Positions 23,301 through 34,276 of a stretch of DNA of 64,000 nt are shown here, piece after piece. The position numbers and the translations under genes were made by a program. Position 1 is the first letter of the stretch; each line of letters starts with the position of its first letter. Where the stretch lies: contig JASANG010002792.1 of NCBI GenBank assembly GCA_030248215.1, positions 124,001 to 188,000 of the forward strand, in the 5' to 3' direction. A model generated the notes under the pieces. That model ran no database searches. It was not told where the DNA came from and saw nothing but the letters and a program-made list of their open reading frames with translations. The stretch is from Enoplolaimus lenunculus (taxonomy: Eukaryota; Nematoda; Enoplea; Enoplida; Thoracostomopsidae).

Positions 23301-26204
23301 GTTTTCTGAAGGTGTTGTTTGTTTTAGCGTAAAAATGTATCTGCTAAACAATTGCCTATGCAATAGAGATCTGTTCAGCGTTCACCGTGAACATAAAGCA
23401 TAGACAGAAACGTAAACTTGGTATTATTTAAGTTGCGGTTTGAAACTTACTGAGACTCAAAAACTGAGACCATGACTACAGGCCAAAATACGTGTTGCAA
23501 GAAAACAACCTTTTCAAAGACTTCAAAATTTTCACTTCTCAGCATTCGCTAGTATTACTTACGTCCTACAAAACGTTAAACGTAGAATGTAATGCGATAT
23601 CAGATCATTTGACTGTTCGTCCAATTTCAAAATGCCTCCAGATCCGCTCTGAAATGCTATATATCCAAACTGGCAGCTCCACAATGAGGACTGGGGAGCC
23701 CCAGCAAATTGTCCCGCGCTCGCAGTCAATTTCTGGCGCCCCCGACAGTTTCCTACTGCGCCTGCCCCAATTTAAACCCTTACCTCCGGCTGAATCCAAG
23801 CTCCTAAAATTTTATGATACGTATGCAGGGTGCAACCGGAATTACAATTTACCGGAACCGGAACCGGAATTTGAAAATTTTACCGGAACCGGAAAATGAA
23901 AAATGCATTTCACCAAAAATTTCATTTTAATCTTATTTTTTGCTCTATTATTTGTGAAATAACCTTAGTCGAACATAGGTATTTATTTTATTTGTTGTAT
24001 TTTAGATTTTCATCATCGACTGAAGTGAAATCCACCATCAATGGCTTATATTCGGAGTACAAGTGGCTTTCAAAAGAGATTCTTAAAAATTAGCAAAGTT
24101 AAGAAAACGGCCAAATTATAATACCGGAATTTTTAAATCCGGTAAAAATTTACCGGAACCGGAACCGGAAGGTGAAAAAATGCCGGAACCGGAACCGGAA
24201 TTCCGGTTGCACCCTGACGTATGTCATTGTTTATATCTGTTTATTTTTATTATTGTTTCCAAGACGGTTCCGAATGCAACAATGCGCGTGGCAACATATG
24301 ATTACATCTTTAAACAATAAACTTTTGTATGACTTATAATTCAATACTTTTTGTTTCAGGTCAAAAATTTCAGAATTGAGGTCGGTCATGAAATAGCTGG
24401 GTTTGTGAAGAACGTGCATTTGCTGAAATAATAAATGTTATTAGTTTGACAGATCGAAAAACAACGTTCTAATTTTATTAAGTTTCCGGATTGGCCGACC
24501 ATTTGAACATAGTTTTGTAGTTTGTGAAAATATATCAGAAAAACACAAAAAAGTTTTTCCTGAAGTATTGTTCACCAGCTCATCAACACAAAAAGATTAA
24601 TGTTTCACCGTAACAGGAATCGGAACATCAATTTTGCCCGAATTTCAGTCGAAAGTGAAATTCCGTTCTAACCCCGATGCGATGCACAGTGCCTGGAAAA
24701 TTGTTGCGCCCGGATAATTTTTAGCAACCCCTTTCGCAACCCAGCCGGAATAGTTTCGTGCGTCCTTCCCCAAGTTCACACCCCTACACCCTTTCAAAAA
24801 TGTTAAATTATTGTGTTGTGATTGCTTACGTTTCTACTACTGTTTCGAAGACGACCCAAACCAGTGATCCGCCCTAGTTAAACAGATTTATTCCGAAAAC
24901 AAAATTTTAAGATTTTCGAAGAACCTATTGAAAAAATTCATTATTTACATACAATGTATGAAAGGTACGATTGAATATGATAATCCTGTTTTCTATATAT
25001 CAGGCAAAAAACCGATATTCGAATTAAGCAAGTCAAGAAGCTCAAATATAGATGCTATATCCGGTTAGCATCCGGATCCGGTAAATTAATATCCGGTTGC
25101 ACCCTGGCCCTGATATTCGTTCTTGTTTTGAGACAAATTTCAAAGTTCATTTGTTTTTTATTGCCATCATAAGAAGCGATTTGGTAAGCTGCAGGTTGTA
25201 AACGGAATTCCGAATATGATTGAAATTTCGATTGAAACCGTGTTCTGATTCTGATTAATTAAAGGTACTTATATAATCGAAACCCGAATAAAATTTTTAT
25301 CTTGTTTGCTGTTTTATTGTTATATGCTTCTTTGCTCCAACGCCACCCTGCGAAATGCACTTTTTACCATTTGTTCGTCCCGTTGTTTGAGCTTCAGAAA
25401 CGCCGCCTTCAACGCATTGTAAACGTCGACACGTGTTCGAGGAGCATTGTTCAAATTTGATATGTCTCGTTTCATTTCTCCAATGCAATCTTCGATCATT
25501 TCGAGGACTGACATAATAAAAACATTATTACTTATATATTCCTACGTACATAAAGAAAACGAAAAAGCCTGTACAAATATCCATAAGAAGTTTTGGTGTT
25601 TGATACATAAACCTCTTCTGGGTCTGGCCTAGCTACGCACTCGTGCTCAAGGTCTTTTACAGAATGTCATAAAACTAATTAAGTACATGTTACCGCGTTA
25701 AATATCACATCGTGGTATTTAGAGCGGTGAGCGGGTATCTAAGGAATATTTATGAAATTCTTAGAATTATGCAAGTTTTGAAACACACAAATAACACCCA
25801 CAGTACCGCGAAATTTGGTGAAAACATATATATACGTACGTACCAAAGTGAGAAAGTACGCAGTTTCGAAACCCCAACCCTCTTTCCCATTGCTTATGAT
25901 GTGGAAACTAAAAATATAACATGCATACAAATCCAAACTTAATTATACCAAATTATGTATTCGCATCGAACAAAAACTCACTTTTAACACGGGCTACGCC
26001 CAGTTGATACAGATCGATAAACTGAATACGGTCCATAGGCGGATCAGCGTATATAGACAAAAAATTTAAAAAACCGCGGGCAGCGACATGCTTTAAATAA
26101 GTTGTATTCAGTTCTCTCAATGGTTTGACTTGGATACCACGTAAATTGCACGCTGACTTCAGTTCACGAGGTAGCATTTGTGATTTAGGTTGAAGTATTT
26201 CCAT
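14321..26204 (-). CDS. PRIM2: DNA primase large subunit, 13 exons
   Basis: Exons in gene order: 26204-25982, 25507-25368, 24422-24348, 23648-23563, 20036-19913, 19195-19085, 17742-17605, 17225-17079, 16899-16717, 16207-16081, 15758-15676, 15288-15120 (or -15093) and 14415-14321. All phases agree, giving about 566 aa (575 with the alternative donor). The product partners the PRIM1 catalytic subunit in DNA polymerase alpha-primase and helps make RNA primers in the nucleus. Diagnostic segments are [39 protein letters not shown] and [13 protein letters not shown]. The four 4Fe-4S cysteines are Cys357, 436, 453 and 493. Their spacing of 79, 17 and 40 nearly equals the 80, 17 and 40 I recall for human PRIM2. 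The third exon (25 codons) is the least certain. Reading straight through the exon at 15288 to the stop at 15031 is an alternative 3' end. The 20036-23563 intron is packed with MITEs. Confidence 0.93.
14453..14922. mobile_element. hAT-like MITE with GGATCC-rich ends
   Basis: The left end TAGGGATCAACCGGATCC and the inverse of the right end (TAGGGAGCGACCGGATCC) form the terminal repeats. The perfect 8-bp duplication ATTGAAGT lies at 14445-14452 and 14923-14930. Multiple GATCCGGATCC motifs sit inside the ends. No transposase is present. It lies in the last PRIM2 intron. Confidence 0.88.
18241..18269. repeat. (TAA)n microsatellite
   Basis: A perfect trinucleotide run of about nine to ten TAA units in a PRIM2 intron. 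Confidence 0.9.
19264..19853. mobile_element. 590-bp element with perfect 16-bp ends and G/C blocks
   Basis: The left end CTGGCTTCTCCACAGC is matched exactly, in inverse, by GCTGTGGAGAAGCCAG at 19838-19853. The left part is dense in runs of C and G and includes a strong hairpin, GCCCCCAGCAAA then TTTGCTGGGGGC near 19392-19420. The rest is AT-rich. It sits wholly within the PRIM2 intron between the exons at 19195 and 19913. No coding capacity is visible. CCCCCGG-type blocks suggest kinship with several other G/C-rich pieces in the window. Confidence 0.8.
20136..20592. mobile_element. diverged CCGGAA MITE interrupted by a second MITE
   Basis: CAGGGTGCAACCGGAATTAT starts the outer element. Its middle matches the copy at 5571-5945, but at 20293-20421 it is broken by a block starting CAGGGAGTAACCGGATATCC that is absent from the other copy. 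No clean target duplication was found. Confidence 0.55.
20643..21038 (-). mobile_element. hAT-like MITE, CAGGGTGCAACCGG family, copy B
   Basis: A whole copy in the opposite orientation to copy A. A perfect 8-bp duplication CCGTACAC flanks it (20635-20642 and 21039-21046). The middle is nearly identical to copies A and C. Confidence 0.9.
21171..21340 (-). mobile_element. internally deleted hAT-like MITE
   Basis: CAGAGTGCAACCGGAATTCA opens the element and TAATTCCGGTTACACCATG closes it, but only about 170 bp remain. It keeps the AACTAGGATTATTTCACC internal segment. Confidence 0.6.
21543..22349 (+). mobile_element. hAT-like MITE carrying a nested insertion
   Basis: The left part (GTGACCGGAATTACAACTTA) and right part (ending GGGATTCCGGTTGCACCCTG) together make one ordinary family copy. 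They are split at the phrase ATTTTATC by the element at 21707-22091. Confidence 0.75.
21707..22091. mobile_element. second MITE subfamily inserted into a MITE
   Basis: The element begins CAGATTGTAAAGCGGAACTG and ends ATTCCGATTGCACCCTG. The 8-bp duplication ATTTTATC occurs on both sides (21699-21706 and 22092-22099), and uninterrupted relatives carry it once. Its internal GGAATTGGAACAGCAAATT recurs at 27.85 kb. This fixes the 8-bp duplication length and the order of insertion. Confidence 0.85.
22605..22985 (-). mobile_element. hAT-like MITE, right end incomplete
   Basis: It begins CAGGGTGCAACCGGAATTCC and keeps the GATTATGAAAATCTAAAATA and CTAGGGTTATTTCACC segments. The expected far terminus is replaced by GATTGCCAGGG. 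Confidence 0.6.
22988..23251 (+). mobile_element. hAT-like MITE, shortened copy
   Basis: Both termini are present (CAGGGTGCAACCGTAATTAC; AATTCAGGTTGCACCCTG) around a 264-bp body that is shorter than the typical 373-396 bp. The flanking bases show no clear duplication. Confidence 0.65.
23826..24216 (+). mobile_element. hAT-like MITE, CAGGGTGCAACCGG family, copy C
   Basis: A whole copy with CCGGAACCGGAACC arrays at both ends. The flanks share ACGTATG (7 bp; the eighth base differs). The middle is nearly identical to copies A and B. It lies in a PRIM2 intron. Confidence 0.87.
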
Positions 26205-28823
26205 GCTTGAAGTACTTCGTAAATAATAAAATGATCTAAAAACGAACCTATGTAACTAGAAATATCACGCATCTACACACAGGACATTCACATGACTATA
26301 ATAACAATTTTTCAAAGACAAAGTTTTCAATGCATACATACGTACGTATTTAAATGATTATGAATAGTGTGCCACGAAACCGTACAATTCCGGCGTCACG
26401 GCTTGTTTCCCATATGCCAATTCCCCTGTATAACTTTACCCGGTTCAATTACGATACCCCAGATAATCCTTCTCAGATCGTTGGTTTCAAACTTTTCAGG
26501 TAGGTACCTACATGGGCAACTGGGTGCGAAATTCTGGCCACTACGGCATTTGTTTCCACAACAATTTTTATGTATTCTAAAAAGAATCCCAGGGAAGTGA
26601 CGGTAACTATCTAAAATTTCGATCCGCAACACTAGGAGGGCGCCATGGTTTCAATGGAAAAACATTTACCTCAATCACCGGGGAGAAAATCAGTACGAAT
26701 TTGTAATGAGTGCTTAAAATGTAAATTGCTGTAAAATGGTCTGGGAATTGTGACAATTCCACTTAGGGTATCTACTACAGATGTCAACCAAAAAACCACG
26801 GGGTATGAAATGTAGAGATTTTCAACTACAACGGAAATTTCTAGGCTACTTTTTACGAATATAATTTTGCGCATGTTATAGTTGCGCTATACTTTATAGC
26901 GCTGGACGCCACCGAAAGCCGATATGCGTTGCTAACAAAAATATAAAAAAATGTATTTGGTGGCGTGAGACAATTAACAAATTTTAGCGTGGCGCGCGCC
27001 GCAGCGACCCACTGCGCACGGTGAGTATAGCACAAACCCTAATTGCTAATTTTGGGTACTGCGACATACAGCTAGCTACGGCGTTGTCGCGGCTATAGCC
27101 AGACTTCAAAAATCAAAACAAAGACTTTATTGCTTTGCCTGAACAAACTATTTTAAAGTAATTGTATATCCAGTATTTAGGCAGCTAAATTTGTGCCGTT
27201 TCAATAGCGGACGCGACTTGCAATTGTTGTGTAATACAATATTAATTACATTTGTTTGAAGCTTCGTTTTGTTTCTTGCGAAGATCGTTTATAGGTAAAG
27301 CTAAAAAAACTTACGCTGATTTGTTTTTTGTTTCTGTAGATTTATCATCATGCAATGTATGACTTCATCAAAACATATCTTCTTGACTAGCGTAATTTTA
27401 GGCATTACTAATTTTTTTCAATAATGTCGTCGTTTTATAACGATTTTTCTTCTTGCTAACTGGGTTTTTATTTTTCTCTAGACTGGCTTTTATTCCTCTA
27501 AAGGTATAAATGGAAATGTAAAACTTGCAACATTCCACGTGATAACCATAGCTAGTATTCCAACTTTGGTAAGTACATTCACAAAGGCAAGGTTTTGCAG
27601 CAAGAAATCGCAACTGCAACTTGCACGAAATACTTGCAGCAGCAAGTATTTTCAAAGGAACATTTCGATTGACCAATCAAACTGCAGGTGCAAGAAATTC
27701 AAGCGACTTGCAACTGCGTTCTTAGGTGCGAATTAAATTAAATAGCATGGATTCCAGTGAATAATTTGCAGCTGCAAGAAATTCAAAGATGCTTTCTGAC
27801 AAAACTTGCCCATGCAAGTTGCACGTGTAAGTTTTTGCTGGTTTATATCGGAATTGGAACAGCAAATTTATATCGTAATCGGAACTAGAAATTTTGTGAC
27901 TGTGTGTATTTTTTATTGGCACATATAATAAACTAGGGTATATATCTGTTGGCTGGCAACATTTTTCAAAAACGTGGCATGAACAAATTGGTGATGATTT
28001 TTTTTGTAAAGCTAAACAACAATCAATTATTGATAAGTTAACTCATCGAAAGCAATTTGAAATGATATAGTATTTTAATGCAACGTATAACAAGTAGGAT
28101 TAAAATTAAGATTTCAAAATTCCGATTGGAATCGGAATTGTATGTAATTGGAATGGGAATTCCGGTTGCACCCTCAGGTCTTGGACTCGGTTTTTAACCG
28201 ACGCCGCCCATCCCTGCTCAGTTCAGTGGGACCACCATGGCAGAACTGCACGGTTGGGACACACCCTTTCTCGGAACCGAAGTACTGCGAATATACATAA
28301 TTTTTCCCCTTAATTTCACATATACATATGGCCGCGCCTTCCTGGTTGCTAGTTAGCTCTCCCTGAGAAGGTAGCGACAAAATTTATTTATCATAAAACA
28401 GTAAAAAATTGTTTATTAATTTTCACCGCTTTCGCGCCCCAAAATACCTCCAGTTTTCTTAAATAACCATAAAACTGCAAAAGAATGTCCGATCTCTCAC
28501 ATTACTATCCTAATAAGCTGAAGCTAATTACGTACGTAATCTCTTTAGCTCTATGACCAATTGATCTGTTGTGACGTGTGTATGGATATGAATTTTCAAA
28601 AATGTATGGATTATTTATATGCAGAATTTATGTATTCACAGTCAAATGAGAAAAGTGTTTTACTCTTGTTATACCGGGCGGTATTTAGATATTTAAGCAT
28701 GATTTTTTATTGCATATCTTGCTGCTAGACTGCATTCATACTGTGTGATACGGATAATATTCAAATTTATTATATTATTTGTTTGTACACGGAACGGTTA
28801 CGCGGTAATATATAATTGGTGCA
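26205..28823. promoter_or_regulatory. shared 5' region of divergent PRIM2 and NECAP
   Basis: About 2.6 kb separate the start codons of PRIM2 (-) and NECAP (+). The stretch near 26.98-27.02 kb is locally GC-rich (GTGGCGCGCGCCGCAGCG) in an otherwise AT-rich setting. It is followed by a donor-like ACGGTGAGTATAG on the + strand, which could mark a 5' untranslated exon of NECAP; this is inference. Around 27.5-27.85 kb, TGCAAG/CTTGCA words are clustered. No coding exon is supported. Confidence 0.35.
27843..28173. mobile_element. MITE of the GGAATTGGAACAG subfamily
   Basis: The internal GGAATTGGAACAGCAAATT and the terminal ATTCCGGTTGCACCCT match the element nested at 21707-22091. The left boundary is approximate. 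Confidence 0.55.
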
Positions 28824-30466
28824 ATGTCGGACTTTGATCGTGTAACGTTGGTGAAACACGAAGTATTCGTTTATCGCATTCCGCCGCTTCAAGCGAACAA
28901 AGCGATTCGTGCCGCTGATTGGAAACTCGATGCTCCGGATTGGATCGGACGTATGCGTGTGATTGTTAACGGCGTTCATCTGGTGCTCAAGTTAGAAGAT
29001 AAGGGCTCTGGTAAGCTTTCCTTATTTTTGGATAAATAGAGTATATATTCTTATTAGTAAACTAGCAAAAACGTACCAATTTGGCCAGAGCTGGAATTTG
29101 ATAAAACCGTACTGTACCATAGTAATTTTATTTACTGTCGCTTCAGAATCTGTCAGCCGAAAAGTGCTCTTATATGGCGTGTTGCACAACGTTTTATATG
29201 AAGCGATTGTGTCGTATCGTGTTATTAAGTGTTGAAGCGATTGTGTCGTAAACGTGTTATTAAGTGCTCTTCGTTGCTGAGATTTCTTCTAAAATTAATA
29301 CTGAATTATTTTTAGTGGGGATGGAACAACCGAATTTCCGACTCCGTTAAAACAATAATTAATATATACATACTACACTAGAGTAAATTAAATATGACTT
29401 TGCCGGGGTCGAATATTGAAATATATGGGTTTAGTATTTTTATTATCCGGTTGCACCATCATTTCTATGCTTGTACGGGATTTTAAATTATTGTGTGGTT
29501 GATTTTATAGGAGAATTATTTGCAAAAGCTCCGATTGACAAATATCCAGGTGTCGCAATACAGCCAGTTGTCGATTCGTCACGCTATTTTGTTGTTCGCC
29601 TTCAAGATGATAACGGCCGTAATGCGTTTATTGGCCTGGGATTTGCGGATCGCGGGGACGCGTTTGATTTAAACGTTGCACTTCAAGATCATTTTAAAGA
29701 TGTTGCGCGCAGTGTTGCAGCTGCGAATGATTCTAATTCCGTAATCACAGATGTCACTAACCAACCGAAACTTGATTTAGCGTTTAAATCGGGACAAACT
29801 ATCAAGTTGAATATTGGTAAGATAGGAACGTTAGAAGGTACCACTGAGGGCGGTGGTACTAGTGCTGGTGCTGCAGCTGGCCGACCTCGATCCAGAGGTG
29901 CTACAGCTGGAGCAGGGGCAGCAGGTGGGCCAGTTCCGTTCCTGCCGCCCCCGCCGTCGAGTGGTAGCCGCGTGACGCCAAAATCAGGCAAGCATGTGAC
30001 TCCAGTGCTCGATCCAGGGCGGTCCCCAACGCTAAACACAAGCGATCCAGCAGAATCGTTAGCAAATTATGGTGATGCGGTGGTGAAACCTTCGCCGAAC
30101 AATCCGTTTTTGTGTGGTTCTACTTCTAATAATAATAATAATAGTAATGGACCAGTGGCTGAAAATGAAAGGGTGAACCAAAATTCCATAATGGGTCAAG
30201 GTAATACCCAACTAGGTGCTGAGCGGTATGTAGCTAACGGCGCAAATGTGGCCAATGACAATAACTCAAGCGTAAATAGTAATCCCTTTTTGGATACATC
30301 AGGGATCTCTGGAAGTGATTCTTTATCGCATGGTATTAGTGGACTTCAAGTGTCCGAAACGCGATATGATACAATGAACCAGCATGCAACGTCAGGTGGC
30401 TCTAGTAATGTAAGCAGTAGCATAGCTGAAACTGTACCCGTTGCGAATTTATTAGATCTTATGTAG
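28824..30466 (+). CDS. NECAP: NECAP, adaptin-ear-binding coat-associated protein, 2 exons
   Basis: Exons 28824-29010 and 29511-30466 join in phase 1 to give 380 aa (vertebrate NECAPs are about 265-275). NECAPs bind clathrin adaptor AP-2 and regulate coated-vesicle formation at the plasma membrane. The N-terminal PH-like domain is plain: [20 protein letters not shown], then [53 protein letters not shown] and [18 protein letters not shown]. The C-terminal half is low-complexity (G, A, P, N, S) with a proline run at about 216-219. It contains two NPF tripeptides (260-262 and 320-322), the motif bound by EH-domain proteins, and ends in the clathrin-box-like LLDLM. The C-terminal WVQF of vertebrate NECAPs is not present. 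A GTAGTA just before the stop could be a donor to an unseen last exon. Confidence 0.93.
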
Positions 30467-31965
30467 TATCATTTAAGTTGTGACCGTGCTTCACGTTTTG
30501 GAAGTTGATCCGTGCGGCCTTGTGCAAAAAACGTGCGAGTGAACTGTGAGAACTACCATTTAAGATTCGTTTGGGCATTTATACCAGTGTTTTTGCGTAC
30601 GGGGTAAGTTTAGCGTGTCGTTTTTCACTTATTGCCAATGTGGGATGAGTTTAGTGACACGCAAAACTTCACTAACTGATGCTAAGCCAACATTTTAAGG
30701 CAACATACTTTTTGTTTATAACAATATATTACCTGCATTGGTGGCAAAGTTATTGCGAGTGGCACTTTAAAGTTATTGTGTGTATGGCACTTGCACATTT
30801 CCCCGCATTTATGCTTAAGCTTAGCAAAAGGCTTGCTCTAAGCCTTAACCTTAAATGTGTGGTAAGAGTACAAAAAACCGGGAGAAAAAATTAAAAGTTT
30901 CATCCGATGGCGATGATATGCAAAGTGTCTGGCATTATATTGGTACACTCCATTAGCAATACTCACTTATATAATATTATTTATCGAGTTTGAACATTAT
31001 TATATATTATTCGTGTTCCTTCGCGATTCATGTAATCAGCCCAAATGACTCCGTTTTTTAGTAAATCCGTTGCGTACCTTATCCAGTTATGCCATTTATG
31101 TTTTGCACAATCGTATATATCGCTTACGGAACATGTAGAATGCATGTCCATTGTAAACGAATAATGTGTTTTGATGGGTAAAATGTGCAAAATTTATAAA
31201 AAAACTTTGAAGCTTGTTGCAGAAATTAAAACCAATGTACCTGTTGACTTTTATGTATAGTCGGTTCGGTTTTTGTTTGAATATTTAGGCAAAGAAACTT
31301 GGTGCGTAAACAAGATCACTGAATTTTTTATTTTCGTTGTTTTTATGTAATAGTTATCAACAATCCAAAATATGTCTGTTTGATTCGTTGTATGTACAAC
31401 TGACTTGTAGCAAACGCCTGGTGTGGACAGCGCAAAAGATGGTTCGAAAATATTCTCTGCAGACCCACAAGCAAGCTTATTGTGATTTTTGTTTCGTGTT
31501 TTTCCGCGTACTTAGTTTATGTGTCACTTCCGGCAGATACGCTGTCATCGCTGTGTATTTAGGTTGGCAGAAATCTTTATTTTCAGACGAAAGTATTTTA
31601 CAAATTGCTATCTATCAGCTGCACGTTACCTTGTTGATCATACAGCTATATCATTATTTGCATAATCGATATCAGTGTACTGTACCCCTAATATAATAAT
31701 ACCGCCAGTAAATATCAAAATGTTTTTAGTATTACATGAGCAACTACACTCGTTTATCATATTGCAGTTGCAAGTAAAGGTTGTGCTTGCAGCATGCAGA
31801 AGTAAATTGTCCATCTTGTTGTGAACGAAAGGGATGTCGATTAGAAGCGTATGCGCACATACAAGATATTGCAGTGATAATTTGCACGTACAGCTTTGCG
31901 CCCAGGATTTCCAACTGCAGGTTTTCGCAATCATAGGCATTAACGATATTGTCGCGAAAAGTTTG
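30467..31965. other. spacer after NECAP
   Basis: Presumed NECAP 3' UTR followed by AT-rich DNA. A weak TTAAGCTTAGCAAAAGGCTT patch near 30.81 kb may be a telomere-like remnant. No supported exon. Confidence 0.35.
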
Positions 31966-31969
31966 CATG

Positions 31970-32044
31970 ACTTCGTAGCTCAGTGGTTCGAGCAGCGGAC
32001 CGGTACTCCGTATATCGTGGTTCGAGCCCCACCGCATCTGTATC
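31970..32044 (+). tRNA. tRNA-like sequence, probably a pseudogene
   Basis: TAGCTCAGTGGTTCGAGCA fits a pol III A box and GGTTCGAGCCCC a B box. The D stem GCTC/GAGC and an anticodon stem GCGGA/TCCGT can form, with a loop reading GGT, but the base before the anticodon is C where T is expected. No 7-bp acceptor stem pairs. A tRNA pseudogene or the head of a SINE is likelier than a working tRNA. Confidence 0.4.
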
Positions 32045-32525
32045 AAATTTTTCGTCCAGGGCTCTATGTATCAAGCTGCTTCTCTTAAGATTTCATAAAT
32101 GATTTGCAGCACACTGGATATATGAACGAATTGCACCGTGATACCTCGAAGTTTCTGCCAATGTTACTCTAAAGGCTGATCCATTGTCCTGTTACATCAA
32201 TGTACCAATAATATACACAAATATAAGTGGAACAGTGGGGTCAACGTGCAACAGTCGGGAAAGGGGCAGCTTTGGGACAGGGGTGAAAAGTGGAGCATAT
32301 ATAGGCGTAGGTATAGCCTCTACATTCTTACACTTTGATCCACCACAAGCTCAGCAGACCCTAAGCAGGATGTGGGGCTGTCGCTTTTCAAATCCACACA
32401 CTAAGTACTTTCAATCTTTATTTGTGACATTCGATACATTATAGGGGACTACAAAAGTTTCGCAATGAGGTCAGGCACGTACAGGGGTCTGCACATGTGA
32501 ACCAAATCCGCAACTACAGCATACA

Positions 32526-32880
32526 ACAGGGTACAACCGAATGTGAAAAATACCGGAGCCTGAGCCGTAGGTCAGCAAAACTTGCCGGAGCCGGAGGTGA
32601 GGCGAAATTATGTAATCTGGATGATGGTTAATTAGTCAAGTTTAGCCAATATCTGCACTATGTTATATTAACTTGTTTGGTTTTACGTTATTTTCCTGCG
32701 AAACTTTGGTAATCCTTTCCTGAAAATTGTGACAAAAGTAAAACGAAACGCGTTAAACGGATAAATTATACAAAATTACGCAAAACTTGACTACCGAAAT
32801 TGCCGGAACCTCTGGCAAAGATTCTACCGGAGCCGGACGCCAATTTTCTGCCGGAGCCGGAGGCAGACCTCCTGTTATAC
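32526..32880 (+). mobile_element. MITE with CCGGAGCC-rich ends
   Basis: Begins CAGGGTACAACCGAATG and ends GCCGGAGCCGGAGGCAGACC. A related copy runs in inverse at 61203-61530, sharing the middle (TGTGACAAAAGTAAAACGAA here). It resembles the hAT-like family in layout, with CCGGAGCC in place of CCGGAACC. No target duplication was read. Confidence 0.65.
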
Positions 32881-33481
32881 TCTGGCATACAAGTTATTGC
32901 TGCAAAATGTTGGGCTATAGTTTGCTTTTTTACCGCCCACAGGATAAGCTTAATAGGTTTGCGGAAATGTTTGCCTATAAAAAGCGTTTGCCAAAAAAGT
33001 CTGCCTAAAGCTAAAGTCTCAATTTATTATGTGGAGGAAACTGTATGCAAGAACCGACTCTTGCAAATATGGATGGTGGTGTGAATTTGACATCACAGAA
33101 CATTGCTGGCTCTCGTGTCAAACTCATAGAATTTATCGAATATTTTTGCAATGTCAAGAATTGTTTACATTTCATAGCTTACTTGTTGTTTGTTTTTAAA
33201 TGATTTTGCTCGATTCATGTTCGTTTTTGTGCCGAACACATCGCCGCTAAAGCTGTTACCTGAAATATGTAATGCCACAATTCTTTCATAGAATCTTTAT
33301 GCTTTTTTTATTTTATGCGTGAAACTGCACTTGTTTCTGATTTACTGTTGTACTTGGGTAGAAATGGTCTCTATACTAACGAAAGAACCAGACAGTGTGG
33401 ACCCTAACTTCAAAGCCGTCACGAACTCAAATTCAAGTGAATCGCTATCCACGCCCTCCGATTCTTGTGACGGTAAAAATA

Positions 33482-33560
33482 TCAGGGTACAACAGGGAGT
33501 TCTGCCTCCGGTGAACAATTCGATCTCTGGTTTCGATGAAATTTTTACCGGAGATTCCGG
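33482..33560 (+). mobile_element. fragment of the CCGGAG MITE subfamily
   Basis: ATCAGGGTACAACAGGGAGT and TTTACCGGAGATTCCGGC mark a fragment of the family seen at 32526-32880. A similar scrap, ACAGCTCCTGCTCCGG to GTGCCGGCTCCGG, lies at 43467-43580. Confidence 0.4.
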
Positions 33561-33673
33561 CAATTTTGGTAGCAAAATTTTTCATGGTTTTACAACAAAA
33601 TTGCATCGTTTGGTGCGTTGGCCTTTTAGTTTTGGTATACAATTTTTAGGAATAAAATATTATAGGGATTTCG

Positions 33674-33712
33674 GCCCATGTTACTTTAAGGGGCGTCCAG
33701 GTTTCTTGTGGC
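33674..33712 (+). repeat. terminus of the GGCCCATGTTAC repeat family
   Basis: GGCCCATGTTACTTTAAGGG and the following GCGTCC also occur, with changes or inverted, near 42918, 50790, 53142, 54550 and 54990. It looks like the end of a dispersed element whose other limit is not visible here. Confidence 0.45.
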
Positions 33713-34276
33713 TCTTATATATTGAGGTGCTGGATGGAATGGGAATGGTTTTAAAATGCAAACGTTAAGCTTTCGTTGCTATTTTTGAATTTACAAGGTC
33801 AGATGTGTATGTAAGTCTAGAGGTGTGGAAGTCCCACGACCAACTGCACGCACAGTTGCCACAAACCTCAATTTATATCTTTCTTATGCATGAATACTTA
33901 TTTTCTGTTTCATATTAACACCAGTTTCAAGCAATAGGATTGTAACACCGCAGATTAAATCGGTGGCGTTTACCATTACCACTCAAGTTATGAGAGCTTA
34001 ACGCTCGAGCCTGAGAGAGAGTTCTCACGACTTGTGGAAGATTTAGTACTGCGTATGTGTGAAGCAACATTAACGGTGCATTGTGCATTATTCGCACCTT
34101 CACCTCATCGAGGTCACGTTTATAGATCTGAGGTGTAAGTGGTTAAAAAAATTTCTATCCGGCGCTGCGCTTTACCGCAGAAATATTATTTTTGTACCCG
34201 GGGTATACACGGAATAAATTGTTTTTCCCGCTACCCGCCTTTACCTGCCCTTATTTCCTCTATTGATAACTTTTAT

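Noticed and set aside
12182-24093. A 65-residue frame ([20 protein letters not shown]...) repeated almost unchanged three times
   Set aside because: It lies in the middle of the three near-identical hAT-like MITEs. Its conservation is explained by recent copying of the element, and it has no motif.
29689-30039. 116-codon minus-strand frame
   Set aside because: Shadow of the GC-richer part of NECAP exon 2, without motif or splice context.
33319-33768. 149-codon plus-strand frame
   Set aside because: It runs through a CCGGAG MITE fragment and a GGCCCATGTTAC terminus; the translation has no domain and no splice context.
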